Assembly (NCBI GenBank): GCA_903823665.1
Contig: CAIJTR010000053.1
Coordinates: 16,889 to 80,888 of the forward strand
Direction: 5' to 3'
Source of the DNA: an uncultured Rhodospirillales bacterium
GTDB taxonomy: Bacteria; Pseudomonadota; Alphaproteobacteria; Acetobacterales; Acetobacteraceae
Length of the DNA: 64,000 nucleotides
Positions 1 to 6,654 of the stretch are shown here, piece after piece; the first letter of the stretch is position 1, and every line of letters starts with the position of its first letter. Position numbers and translations under genes: made by a program. Under the pieces are notes generated by a model. It ran no database searches and was not told the origin of the DNA. It saw nothing but the letters and a program-made list of their open reading frames with translations.

Positions 1-186
1 ACGCAAACTCCAATAGCGATGAGAGACCTTCACCCAACACTTAGCGTCAACGGCGAGCAACTTGTGATGTGGAGGCATGAGATCGGCTCAATTCACAAAC
101 GAGAACTCCGCAAACCCATCGCCTCCCTCACCGCCGAGCACGACGCCATCACCCGCGCGCTCGACATCCTCTTCACCGGCTTCTGA
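1..186 (+). CDS. ccdB: CcdB-family toxin, C-terminal part (5' end outside window)
   Basis: The reading frame is open from the first base and ends at TGA 184-186, giving 61 visible residues. They align without gaps to the last half of E. coli CcdB: an L-x-P segment, then a VNGE beta turn, a conserved SLTAEHDAI stretch corresponding to the DLSHRENDI helix, and the terminal helix ending LFTGF where CcdB ends MFWGI. CcdB poisons DNA gyrase and is normally encoded directly downstream of its antitoxin ccdA, which would lie left of the window. The last three CcdB residues (W-G-I) are needed for toxicity; here they are T-G-F, so the target or potency may differ. Family assignment is fairly secure, activity is not. 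It converges on the next gene with an 18-base gap. Confidence 0.72.
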   Translation, partial: TQTPIAMRDLHPTLSVNGEQLVMWRHEIGSIHKRELRKPIASLTAEHDAITRALDILFTGF

Positions 187-204
187 GGCACCAGCGCATT
201 CAAT

Positions 205-1827
205 TCAGTCCGGAAACCCCGCCAGCAACAGCAAATTGCCATAACGTGCCCGCCGCTCCGGATCGCGATACGGGTGGCGAGAGACGATGTCCGAAGCGCT
301 GATGCCCGAATGCTCGCGCAAGAACAGATCCGCAAAGCTGCGCGCTTCCTCAAACCGGCCCAAAGCCGCCGCACTCGCCGCTGCATAGTTCAGGAACGAG
401 CCAGGCCGTGGGGACATCGCATGGGAACGCTTGGCCCACGAAATCGCCTGCTCATAGGAACCCTCGGTGTAATGCCCCAACGCCAAGGCGGTATAGGTCT
501 GAAACACCATCGGGTCTGCCGGCGACAGTTGCAACGCCCGCTCGGCATGACGAATGGCAGCATCGCCGTCCCCAAGCCACGACATCACATAGCTGCTCAA
601 TTCCCAGCCCTTTGGGTAGCTCGGCCCGGCATCAAGCGCCCTGTCCAGATATTCAGTCGCGCAGTCGAAATTTCGATGATGCAGCGCGTAGCCATGGCCT
701 ATGCGGGCAAGAGCCGCCGCGTTGGAGCCATCAAGCGAAATCGCCGTCAACGCACAACGCTCCATCGCCGCCAGATCAACCCGCCGGTCCGTCGTCCAGG
801 CCTGCGAGATTTGATAGCTGTGCCATTCAGCCGCCAGCGCATAGGCCGGCGCACAATTCGGATCGCGTAGAATCGCCTGATCAAGCAGCGGCTTTGCCTG
901 CTCAAGCTCATCGCGCAACCACCGCATCATCAACAGCCGTGCCTGCAGCAGCAGCTGATGGACCGACGTGTCCCGCACCGGCACATGGCGCAAATGGCGA
1001 ATTTCCTGCTCGCGCACCCGTGGCAGCAACGTGTTGACGATCAAGGCCACGATCGGCACCGGCGCATTGGGTGCCTCGGCTTCCGACGTGACAAAGCTGC
1101 GTGACCAAACAACCACGCCGGTCGAACTATCTGCCAACTCAAGCAAAATACGCACGCCGCTGCCCTGCCGCCGCACGCTGCCGGACAACAAATAGCTTGC
1201 CCCCAGATCACGCCCCGCCCGCAACACCTCCAGGCCCGTGCGCAGTGCCGCATTGGTGGACACGCGGGAGATCACCACAATGTCGCGCAACGAGGCCAAC
1301 ATGCTCACGATGTCATCTGCCAAACCCTCGGCAAAATCCGCCAAGCCCGGATCAGGCACCCGAAGTTGCATCATCGCCAACACAGGTGGGCCATCAGCCC
1401 CGGCTGAGGCTGGCTGGGCGGCCCATTTGTTGTCCGTGCCGAGCGTCGTCCGGTCGGCAACTGGCCCCACGAAGCGATAGCCACGCCTGGGCTGTGTCTG
1501 AATCCAGCTCTGCCCACCTGAAGCCGATGCAAGCGCACGCCGCAGCGCTGATATCTGCGTGTCGAGGTTGCTTTCCTCAACGATCAGCCCATGCCACCCG
1601 GCCTCCATCAGCGCGGTGCGGCTGACCAGTTCGCCCGGCCGCTCAACCAGCTTGATGAGAAGCGACACCGCCCGCCGGCCCAGCGGCAATGGCGAACCGC
1701 CCCGAAACAGCAACTCACCGCGCCGATCGAGCAGAAGATCGCCAATTTCACAACGCCGCCGGTCTAGCGGATGTAAGAATGTGGCTGGTCGATCAATGAC
1801 GGCGTCTTGCAAAGCGGCTGCCTCCAA
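205..1827 (-). CDS. Winged-helix (OmpR/CadC-type) regulator with TolB-like and TPR domains
   Basis: 540 residues in three parts. Residues about 25-125 form a Trans_reg_C winged-helix DNA-binding domain with the typical PRRGYRFVGPV C-terminal wing. Residues about 150-260 resemble the TolB-like domain that follows this DNA-binding domain in many one-component regulators (F-x-E-G-L-A-D-D-I and YLLSGSVRRQG motifs). Residues about 290-530 are TPR repeats. There is no receiver domain and no evident transmembrane segment, so it is probably a cytoplasmic one-component regulator. The only reasonable start is a TTG at 1825-1827: an in-frame TAG lies a short way upstream and there is no ATG until well inside the DNA-binding domain. 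The ligand is unknown. A small secreted-type ORF is divergently transcribed from the same AT-rich gap and is a candidate target. Confidence 0.85.
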   Translation of the reverse strand: MEAAALQDAVIDRPATFLHPLDRRRCEIGDLLLDRRGELLFRGGSPLPLGRRAVSLLIKLVERPGELVSRTALMEAGWHGLIVEESNLDTQISALRRALASASGGQSWIQTQPRRGYRFVGPVADRTTLGTDNKWAAQPASAGADGPPVLAMMQLRVPDPGLADFAEGLADDIVSMLASLRDIVVISRVSTNAALRTGLEVLRAGRDLGASYLLSGSVRRQGSGVRILLELADSSTGVVVWSRSFVTSEAEAPNAPVPIVALIVNTLLPRVREQEIRHLRHVPVRDTSVHQLLLQARLLMMRWLRDELEQAKPLLDQAILRDPNCAPAYALAAEWHSYQISQAWTTDRRVDLAAMERCALTAISLDGSNAAALARIGHGYALHHRNFDCATEYLDRALDAGPSYPKGWELSSYVMSWLGDGDAAIRHAERALQLSPADPMVFQTYTALALGHYTEGSYEQAISWAKRSHAMSPRPGSFLNYAAASAAALGRFEEARSFADLFLREHSGISASDIVSRHPYRDPERRARYGNLLLLAGFPD

Positions 1828-2021
1828 TGGATCCGGGTCGGAAAAGCGTTCAGAGAGCCAGCACTACGGAGAACAAGATAGGTTAACCGTTATATCATCG
1901 TGAAATTAGGATTAAAAAGCGTTAATTCGAATTTAGAACTTATTTAGAATTGCTTCAGGACTCAGCACCCGCGGTTCAACGAGGGTGTGTGGGTCATCAA
2001 CGACCAACGGAGCACGACACA
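1828..2021. promoter_or_regulatory. AT-rich divergent intergenic region
   Basis: This gap separates the minus-strand winged-helix regulator from the plus-strand small ORF. Bases about 1870-1960 are strikingly AT-rich against the surrounding GC-rich DNA, as expected for a divergent promoter. I cannot pick a convincing -35/-10 pair by eye, so only the region is called. Confidence 0.4.
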
Positions 2022-2204
2022 ATGTTCATTCAATCATCCATCAGCACTGCTCGCAGCTTCGCCATCGCCCTGCTCGTTCCCACCGGCCTGATGCTGGCCG
2101 TGACGGTCGTGCCGTCGGACATCACCCTCACCCAGACCCAGGTTTCGGCACCGCAGCATGCAGCCCAGAACGTCCTGGCCGATGACGGCGGCGCTGGCGG
2201 CTGA
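2022..2204 (+). CDS. Small hypothetical protein with membrane/signal-like N-terminus
   Basis: 60 residues from ATG 2022. Residues about 10-33 are hydrophobic (SFAIALLVPTGLMLAVTVV), preceded by an arginine, so this reads as a signal peptide or single membrane anchor. The remainder is short, Gln/Ala-rich and ends in an acidic glycine-rich tail (DDGGAGG). An earlier in-frame ATG at 1950 would add residues that look like untranslated leader. I recognise no family. Its position, divergent from a one-component regulator and followed by a hairpin, supports it being a real monocistronic gene. Confidence 0.5.
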   Translation: MFIQSSISTARSFAIALLVPTGLMLAVTVVPSDITLTQTQVSAPQHAAQNVLADDGGAGG

Positions 2205-2234
2205 TTTCAGCCCTGGCCTCACATTTAGCAACGA

Positions 2235-2264
2235 AGGGTGGAATGCGCGCGCGTATTCCACCCT
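2235..2264. terminator. Perfect hairpin between convergent genes
   Basis: A ten-base stem (AGGGTGGAAT paired with ATTCCACCCT) encloses a GC-repeat loop. It lies between the small plus-strand ORF and the convergent flavin reductase gene. There is no T-tract on either side, so it is a probable bidirectional or Rho-assisted terminator rather than a classical intrinsic one. Confidence 0.5.
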
Positions 2265-2295
2265 GCTCGCATAAGCACTCGCCTCAGCACGCGCC

Positions 2296-2958
2296 TCAGT
2301 CACGCATCGGACGCCCCTCCAACCCAGCCAGCTCCGCCTCGCCCTGGCCTGGGATGATCATCTGAAACACCGACTCGATCGATGTATAATCGTAATATCC
2401 CAGCCGCGCGATAGGCCGCAGCTTCAGCACATCCACAAGCCCATCCGCCCCCAGCGCATGATCGGCAATGTGCACGCCGAGCACCCGGCCAATCACCACA
2501 TCCACCGTCCCCACCGTCCCGCCACCAGGCAGGCGCAGCGTCGCATGATAGCTGCACTCAAACTGAATGGGTGATTCCGCCACACGCGGCGGCCTCACCA
2601 GCGTGGACGCAGCCCGCGTCACGCCGGCCAGCTCAAACTCGTCCACCTCCGGCCCCACCGCCTGCGCCGAGCGATTGACGGCATCGCGCAGCTCATACGT
2701 CGCCATGTTCCATACAAACTCACCGGTCTGCTCGGCATTGGCGACCGAATCCTTCCGGTTGCCCCAGATGTTTTGGTTCGCCGCAAACATCACATAAGGA
2801 GGGTCAAACGTCAGGTTCTGGAACTGGCTATACGGTGCCAAATTCGCCACCCCATCCCGGCTCAGCGTTGAAATCCAGCCAATCGGGCGAGGAATCACGC
2901 AGGATTTGAACGGATCATGCGGCAGACCGTGTGCCGTCACCCCTGGCTGATAGAACAA
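2296..2958 (-). CDS. Flavin reductase-like / FMN-binding split-barrel protein
   Basis: About 220 residues of the flavin reductase-like FMN-binding split-barrel family. The opening FYQPG...HGLPHDPFKSCVIPRPIGWIST, the SQFQNLTFDPPYVMF segment and the NTGEFVWNM-like stretch (here QTGEFVWNMATYELRDAVN) are characteristic. Members bind FMN and often reduce flavin for a partner or act as uncharacterised oxidoreductases. I start it at TTG 2956-2958, because an AGGGAGGG Shine-Dalgarno lies eight bases upstream and homologues begin at this FYxPG. The in-frame ATG at 3042 would add a proline-rich stretch overlapping the upstream gene. It is the third gene of a minus-strand trio with the sterol-desaturase homologue, whose stop codon is 13 bases upstream. 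Confidence 0.85.
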   Translation of the reverse strand: MFYQPGVTAHGLPHDPFKSCVIPRPIGWISTLSRDGVANLAPYSQFQNLTFDPPYVMFAANQNIWGNRKDSVANAEQTGEFVWNMATYELRDAVNRSAQAVGPEVDEFELAGVTRAASTLVRPPRVAESPIQFECSYHATLRLPGGGTVGTVDVVIGRVLGVHIADHALGADGLVDVLKLRPIARLGYYDYTSIESVFQMIIPGQGEAELAGLEGRPMRD

Positions 2959-2971
2959 ACAAACGCCCTCC

Positions 2972-3922
2972 CTATGGGGCGGAGGCGTCAGCCCGGACCA
3001 GACTGCGCAGCATCCGCCTGATGCCGGCCCATTGTTGTGCAAAATACGACCCCGTGGCCATCGCCTCCTCAGCCGTCGGGTCGCCGGTCTTGACGTAGTC
3101 CGCCGAGAAATCCGCCGTGCCGAACATCATGTCCCACCACGGCAGCACCGCACCATAATTCACGCTGCGCACACCGGCGGCCAGCATGCCATGATGCGCC
3201 CGGTGAAACCGCGGCGAGACCAGCAGCCGCTCCCCCAGCCAGCCAAAATTCACCCGCGCATTGGCGTGCGACAGGCTCTCCAGCAGCCGCAGCAGCAGCA
3301 CCATCATCGGGAACTGCAACGGCGGCACACCGACGATCAGCGCTATCACCATGAACCAGACAAAGCCAATCATGTCGTCAATCAGATGATTGCGATCATC
3401 CGACCAGAACGTCATCTGCCGCTGCGCATGATGCACCGCATGCAGCGAATACCACCAGTTGAACACATGGCTCAGGCGATGACGCCAATACTCACCAAAA
3501 TCCAAAATCGCCGCGTAGATCAGGAACACCAGCACCGGCTTGCCCAGCAGCCAGGGAAACACCCCCTCCAGCGTCGGCGCCACCAAACCCTGATCCGCCA
3601 GCCAGCCGTTCAGCGTCATCTGAATTTGGCTGAACAGCACGAACGTCACCAGCGGCAGCACGCCCACGCGTGAAACAAGGGTGTAGAACACATCCACCCA
3701 TTCCGATTTGTGGTCGTCCCACTTCTCCACCGGACGCCACCATTCCAGCGGCATGCAGATCATGAACGTAATCGCCACCTGGGCCGCGCCATACACCGCA
3801 AACAGTGCCCAGCCGAACGACCACTCCTCCCACTGCATCAGCCCAAGCTGATACAAAGCGGGCAAAATGACGCCCTCTTGCAGCATCCCCGCCACAGCAT
3901 CGAACGGCGCTGCTAGCGACAT
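2972..3922 (-). CDS. Sterol desaturase / fatty acid hydroxylase family membrane protein
   Basis: 316 residues. The di-iron histidine clusters of the family are present: HRLSH (148-152), HAVHH (161-165) and H-RA-HH (240-244), between hydrophobic segments at about 35-60, 85-105, 125-142 and 185-215. Such enzymes hydroxylate or desaturate lipid or carotenoid substrates in the membrane, using oxygen and an electron donor. The gene starts one base after the TAG of the upstream beta-propeller gene and is followed closely by a flavin reductase homologue, so the three are surely co-transcribed. It is tempting to see the reductase as electron supplier, but that is inference. The substrate is unknown. 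Confidence 0.88.
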   Translation of the reverse strand: MSLAAPFDAVAGMLQEGVILPALYQLGLMQWEEWSFGWALFAVYGAAQVAITFMICMPLEWWRPVEKWDDHKSEWVDVFYTLVSRVGVLPLVTFVLFSQIQMTLNGWLADQGLVAPTLEGVFPWLLGKPVLVFLIYAAILDFGEYWRHRLSHVFNWWYSLHAVHHAQRQMTFWSDDRNHLIDDMIGFVWFMVIALIVGVPPLQFPMMVLLLRLLESLSHANARVNFGWLGERLLVSPRFHRAHHGMLAAGVRSVNYGAVLPWWDMMFGTADFSADYVKTGDPTAEEAMATGSYFAQQWAGIRRMLRSLVRADASAP

Positions 3923-3923
3923 G

Positions 3924-4901
3924 CTAATGCACCCCGCTGCCGCTGTTCACCGCACCTTGGATGTAGATGCCATGCGGCGAACGCCCAACCGCCAAGGTCT
4001 CCACCGCCCCGGTTTTCGGATCGAGCACGCCCACCTTGCCGGCAAAGCGCAGCGTCGCCCAAATATGGCCATCTCCTGGGAAAATCAGATCATCCGGCCC
4101 ACCCGGCACCTTATACGTGCGCAGCAGATCCAACGACTTGGAATCATAAGCCGAAATCGTGCTGTCAATCCGGCTGTTGACATAAAGCGTGCCGCGATCC
4201 GGCGACAGGAACATCTGATGCGCCCCCCGCCCCGCCCGCACACGCCCAGTCTCCACACCCGTCGCCGGATCCAGCATCGCCACGTAATCCGAGCCCATAA
4301 TCGCCACGAACAACCGCCCGCGCCACAGCATCACACCCGCAGGCGCAGGCCCCACCGGCTGGTTCCACAGCACCGCCATCGACTTCAGATCGATTGCCGC
4401 CACGCGGTTGCTGCCCTGCAGGCTCACGTAAACGATGCCAGAATCCGCCGAAAAATCGATGTGGCTGGGCAGGGATTTAAGCGGAAAGCGCTTGATCAGC
4501 GTATAGGTCGCCGCGTCATACACATCCAACTGGCCGCGCAGCAGCCCCGTCACCACCAATAATTTGCCGTTCGGGCTGAAGCCCAGCTGATACGGGTCCG
4601 CCATCGGCACCCGGCGCTTCAGCGCGAAATTCACCGGGTCCAGGAACAACATCTCGTTCGCCCCGGTGTCACCGATCAACAAATCATGCCCGTCCGGTGA
4701 AAGCGCCCAATGATGCGGCTCGCGCAGCACCGGAATGCGGGTGTGCTCGGTCCGGCTGGCAAAGTCGATCACGCTGAGGCTCGCCTCACCGGAGTTGATC
4801 ACCAGCACCTTGTTCGGCAGCGGTGCGGCACCAGCCGAACCGGCAAACAGCAGGAATGCCAAGGCGCAAACGCGCGCGATACCAGGGAAATTGATCATCA
4901 T
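3924..4901 (-). CDS. Secreted YVTN/NHL-type beta-propeller repeat protein
   Basis: 325 residues from ATG 4901. Residues 1-26 form a signal peptide ending AGSAGAA. The rest is a series of about seven propeller blades with the repeating pattern of a Gly/Asp turn, V-x-V-I-D and a hydrophobic strand: KVLVINSGEASLSVID, LLVVTGLLRGQLDVYD, IVYVSLQGSNRVAAID, LFVAIMGSDYVAMLD, TLYVNSRIDSTISAYD. Such proteins are periplasmic and often accompany oxidoreductases or surface proteins. An upstream in-frame ATG at 5171 would run through the shared promoter region, so the ATG in front of the signal peptide was preferred. It heads the trio with the sterol-desaturase-type hydroxylase and the flavin reductase. Confidence 0.85.
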   Translation of the reverse strand: MMINFPGIARVCALAFLLFAGSAGAAPLPNKVLVINSGEASLSVIDFASRTEHTRIPVLREPHHWALSPDGHDLLIGDTGANEMLFLDPVNFALKRRVPMADPYQLGFSPNGKLLVVTGLLRGQLDVYDAATYTLIKRFPLKSLPSHIDFSADSGIVYVSLQGSNRVAAIDLKSMAVLWNQPVGPAPAGVMLWRGRLFVAIMGSDYVAMLDPATGVETGRVRAGRGAHQMFLSPDRGTLYVNSRIDSTISAYDSKSLDLLRTYKVPGGPDDLIFPGDGHIWATLRFAGKVGVLDPKTGAVETLAVGRSPHGIYIQGAVNSGSGVH

Positions 4902-5045
4902 ACGCGCTCGTTTAGCACTGATCGCCCCCGCGCCGCGATGGTGTGGGTCAAATCCAAACATGAACTCGCCGTTATTCGACTGCCCATCAATTAGGCATTT
5001 AAAAATGCGCAATGAGACGGCACCGAACCAAAACACAGCAATCTC

Positions 5046-5062
5046 TGCGCCCACAGCGTGCA
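5046..5062 (+). promoter_or_regulatory. Candidate NtrC-binding inverted repeat
   Basis: The sequence TGCGCCCACAGCGTGCA matches the classical NtrC consensus (TGCACC-N5-GGTGCA type) at 12 of 17 positions, with both outer TGC and GTGCA half-site cores kept. It lies about 50 bases upstream of the sigma-54 -24 element. That is closer than most NtrC enhancers but workable. Called only because it accompanies a sigma-54 promoter in front of urea genes. Confidence 0.35.
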
Positions 5063-5112
5063 TCAGCCAAAACAATGACGCAGGATCAGCCATGCAAACG
5101 CCCCCAAAAACT

Positions 5113-5128
5113 TGGCACGAAGGTTGCT
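5113..5128 (+). promoter_or_regulatory. Sigma-54 (RpoN) promoter of the urt-ure operon
   Basis: TGGCACG-AAGG-TTGCT matches the RpoN consensus TGGCACG-N4-TTGCW at every defined base, with the GG (-24) and GC (-12) dinucleotides correctly spaced. The predicted start is near 5139, leaving an untranslated leader of about 70 bases before urtA. RpoN promoters need an activator, here most plausibly NtrC under nitrogen limitation, which fits urea uptake and hydrolysis. Confidence 0.85.
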
Positions 5129-5208
5129 TATCACCGGCGTCGTTGCAACCGCACGCATCTTTGCCCGTCAAAAGGCGGCAAAACCGTGCTCATACCGAGG
5201 GAATAGAA

Positions 5209-6546
5209 ATGGCCGCGTCTTGCTCGACATCAACCCGCCCGTCGTTTGCGCGATGGCTGCGCGGGACCGCCCTGGCGGTTGCCACCACCGCTCTCACGCT
5301 GGGTGCGTTCGCTCCGGCACAAGCAGCTGACACCATCAAGGTCGGCATCTTGCACTCGCTCTCCGGCACCATGGCGATCAGCGAGACGACCCTGAAGGAC
5401 GTCATGCTGATGCTCATCGAGCAGCAGAACAAAAAGGGCGGTCTGCTCGGCAAGAAGCTCGAAGCCGTCGTCGTCGATCCGGCATCGAACTGGCCGCTGT
5501 TCGCCGAGAAGGCGAAAGAGCTCATCAACGTCGATCACGTCGCCGCCGTGTTCGGCTGCTGGACCTCGGTTTCGCGCAAATCCGTGCTGCCGGTGTTCAA
5601 AGAGACCAACAACATCCTCTTCTACCCCGTCCAGTACGAGGGTGAAGAGTCTGAGAAGAACGTGTTCTACACCGGCGCTGCTCCGAACCAGCAGGCAATT
5701 CCGGCTGTCGACTACCTGATGAGCAAGGACGGCGGTTCGGTGAAGCGTTGGGTGTTGGCTGGCACCGACTACGTGTATCCGCGCACGACCAACAAGATCC
5801 TTGAGGCCTACCTGAAGGCCAAGGGCGTCGCCGCCGATGACATCATGATCAACTACACCCCGTTCGGCCACAGCGACTGGCAGAACATCGTGGCCGACAT
5901 CAAAAAGTTCGGCTCGGCCGGCAAAAAGACCGCCGTGGTCTCGACCATCAACGGTGACGCCAACGTGCCGTTCTACAAGGAACTCGGCAACCAGGGCATC
6001 AAGGCGACCGATATTCCCGTCGTCGCATTCTCGGTCGGTGAAGAAGAACTCGCCGGCATCGACACCAAGCCGCTGGTGGGTCACCTTGCCGCCTGGAACT
6101 ACTTCGAGAGCGTGAAGTCGCCGATCAATACGGCGTTCATCAACGAGTGGCACGAGTTCACCAAGAAGCCGAAGCGCACCACCAATGACCCGATGGAAGC
6201 CGCCTATATCGGCTTCAACATGTGGATCAAGGCTGTGCAGAAGGCCGGCACCACCGACCAGACCAAGGTCATCGACGCCATGATCGGCGTGGCCGTGCCG
6301 AACCTCACCGGCGGCCTATCGACCATGATGCCGAACCATCACATCACCAAGCCGGTGCTGATTGGCGAAGTGAAGGCCGATGGTCAGTTCAACGTGGTCT
6401 GGAGCACCCCGGGCACCGTGGTGGCCAATGAGTGGTCGCCATACCTCGAAGGCTCGAAGGACCTGATCGCCGACTGGCGCGCTCCGATGTCCTGCGGCAA
6501 CTTCAACGTCAAGTCCGGCAAGTGCGGCGGTTCGGCCAGCAATTGA
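5209..6546 (+). CDS. urtA: Urea ABC transporter, periplasmic urea-binding protein
   Basis: 445 residues. The signal peptide spans 1-39 with cleavage after AQA. The mature start DTIKVGILHSLSGTMAISE and the motifs FGCWTSVSRKSVLPVFKE, LFYPVQYEGEE and PNHHITKPVLIGEV are diagnostic of UrtA rather than amino-acid-binding relatives. It binds urea in the periplasm and delivers it to UrtBC. ATG 5209 has a GAGGG Shine-Dalgarno eight bases upstream. An earlier in-frame ATG at 4735 runs through the promoter region and was rejected. The gene is first in the operon and is followed by an intrinsic terminator, so it is probably expressed in excess over urtB-E. Confidence 0.97.
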   Translation: MAASCSTSTRPSFARWLRGTALAVATTALTLGAFAPAQAADTIKVGILHSLSGTMAISETTLKDVMLMLIEQQNKKGGLLGKKLEAVVVDPASNWPLFAEKAKELINVDHVAAVFGCWTSVSRKSVLPVFKETNNILFYPVQYEGEESEKNVFYTGAAPNQQAIPAVDYLMSKDGGSVKRWVLAGTDYVYPRTTNKILEAYLKAKGVAADDIMINYTPFGHSDWQNIVADIKKFGSAGKKTAVVSTINGDANVPFYKELGNQGIKATDIPVVAFSVGEEELAGIDTKPLVGHLAAWNYFESVKSPINTAFINEWHEFTKKPKRTTNDPMEAAYIGFNMWIKAVQKAGTTDQTKVIDAMIGVAVPNLTGGLSTMMPNHHITKPVLIGEVKADGQFNVVWSTPGTVVANEWSPYLEGSKDLIADWRAPMSCGNFNVKSGKCGGSASN

Positions 6547-6576
6547 TCCGACTTTGACCAACGCCTAAAAAGGAAG

Positions 6577-6608
6577 GGGGCGTGCGCCTTGTGCACGCCC
6601 CTTTTTTT
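6577..6608 (+). terminator. Intrinsic terminator/attenuator between urtA and urtB
   Basis: A perfect nine-base GC-rich stem (GGGGCGTGC with GCACGCCCC) has a seven-base loop and is followed directly by seven T residues. It sits 30 bases after urtA and 46 before urtB. No promoter is obvious in the 46 bases that follow, so downstream genes probably depend on partial read-through. Confidence 0.85.
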
Positions 6609-6654
6609 GCCGACGCGCGCTTCTACTTGGCCGCAGTATGAAACAAGGATTCCA

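Larger units (their letters stand above)
4902..5208. promoter_or_regulatory. Divergent control region between beta-propeller operon and urt-ure operon
   Basis: The gap is 307 bases with no convincing gene. It holds a perfect 6+6 palindrome (GCATTT-AA-AAATGC, 4995-5008), an NtrC-like inverted repeat (5046-5062) and a sigma-54 core promoter (5113-5128), all before urtA. Start signals for the leftward beta-propeller operon must also lie here, but I cannot point to them. Confidence 0.6.
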
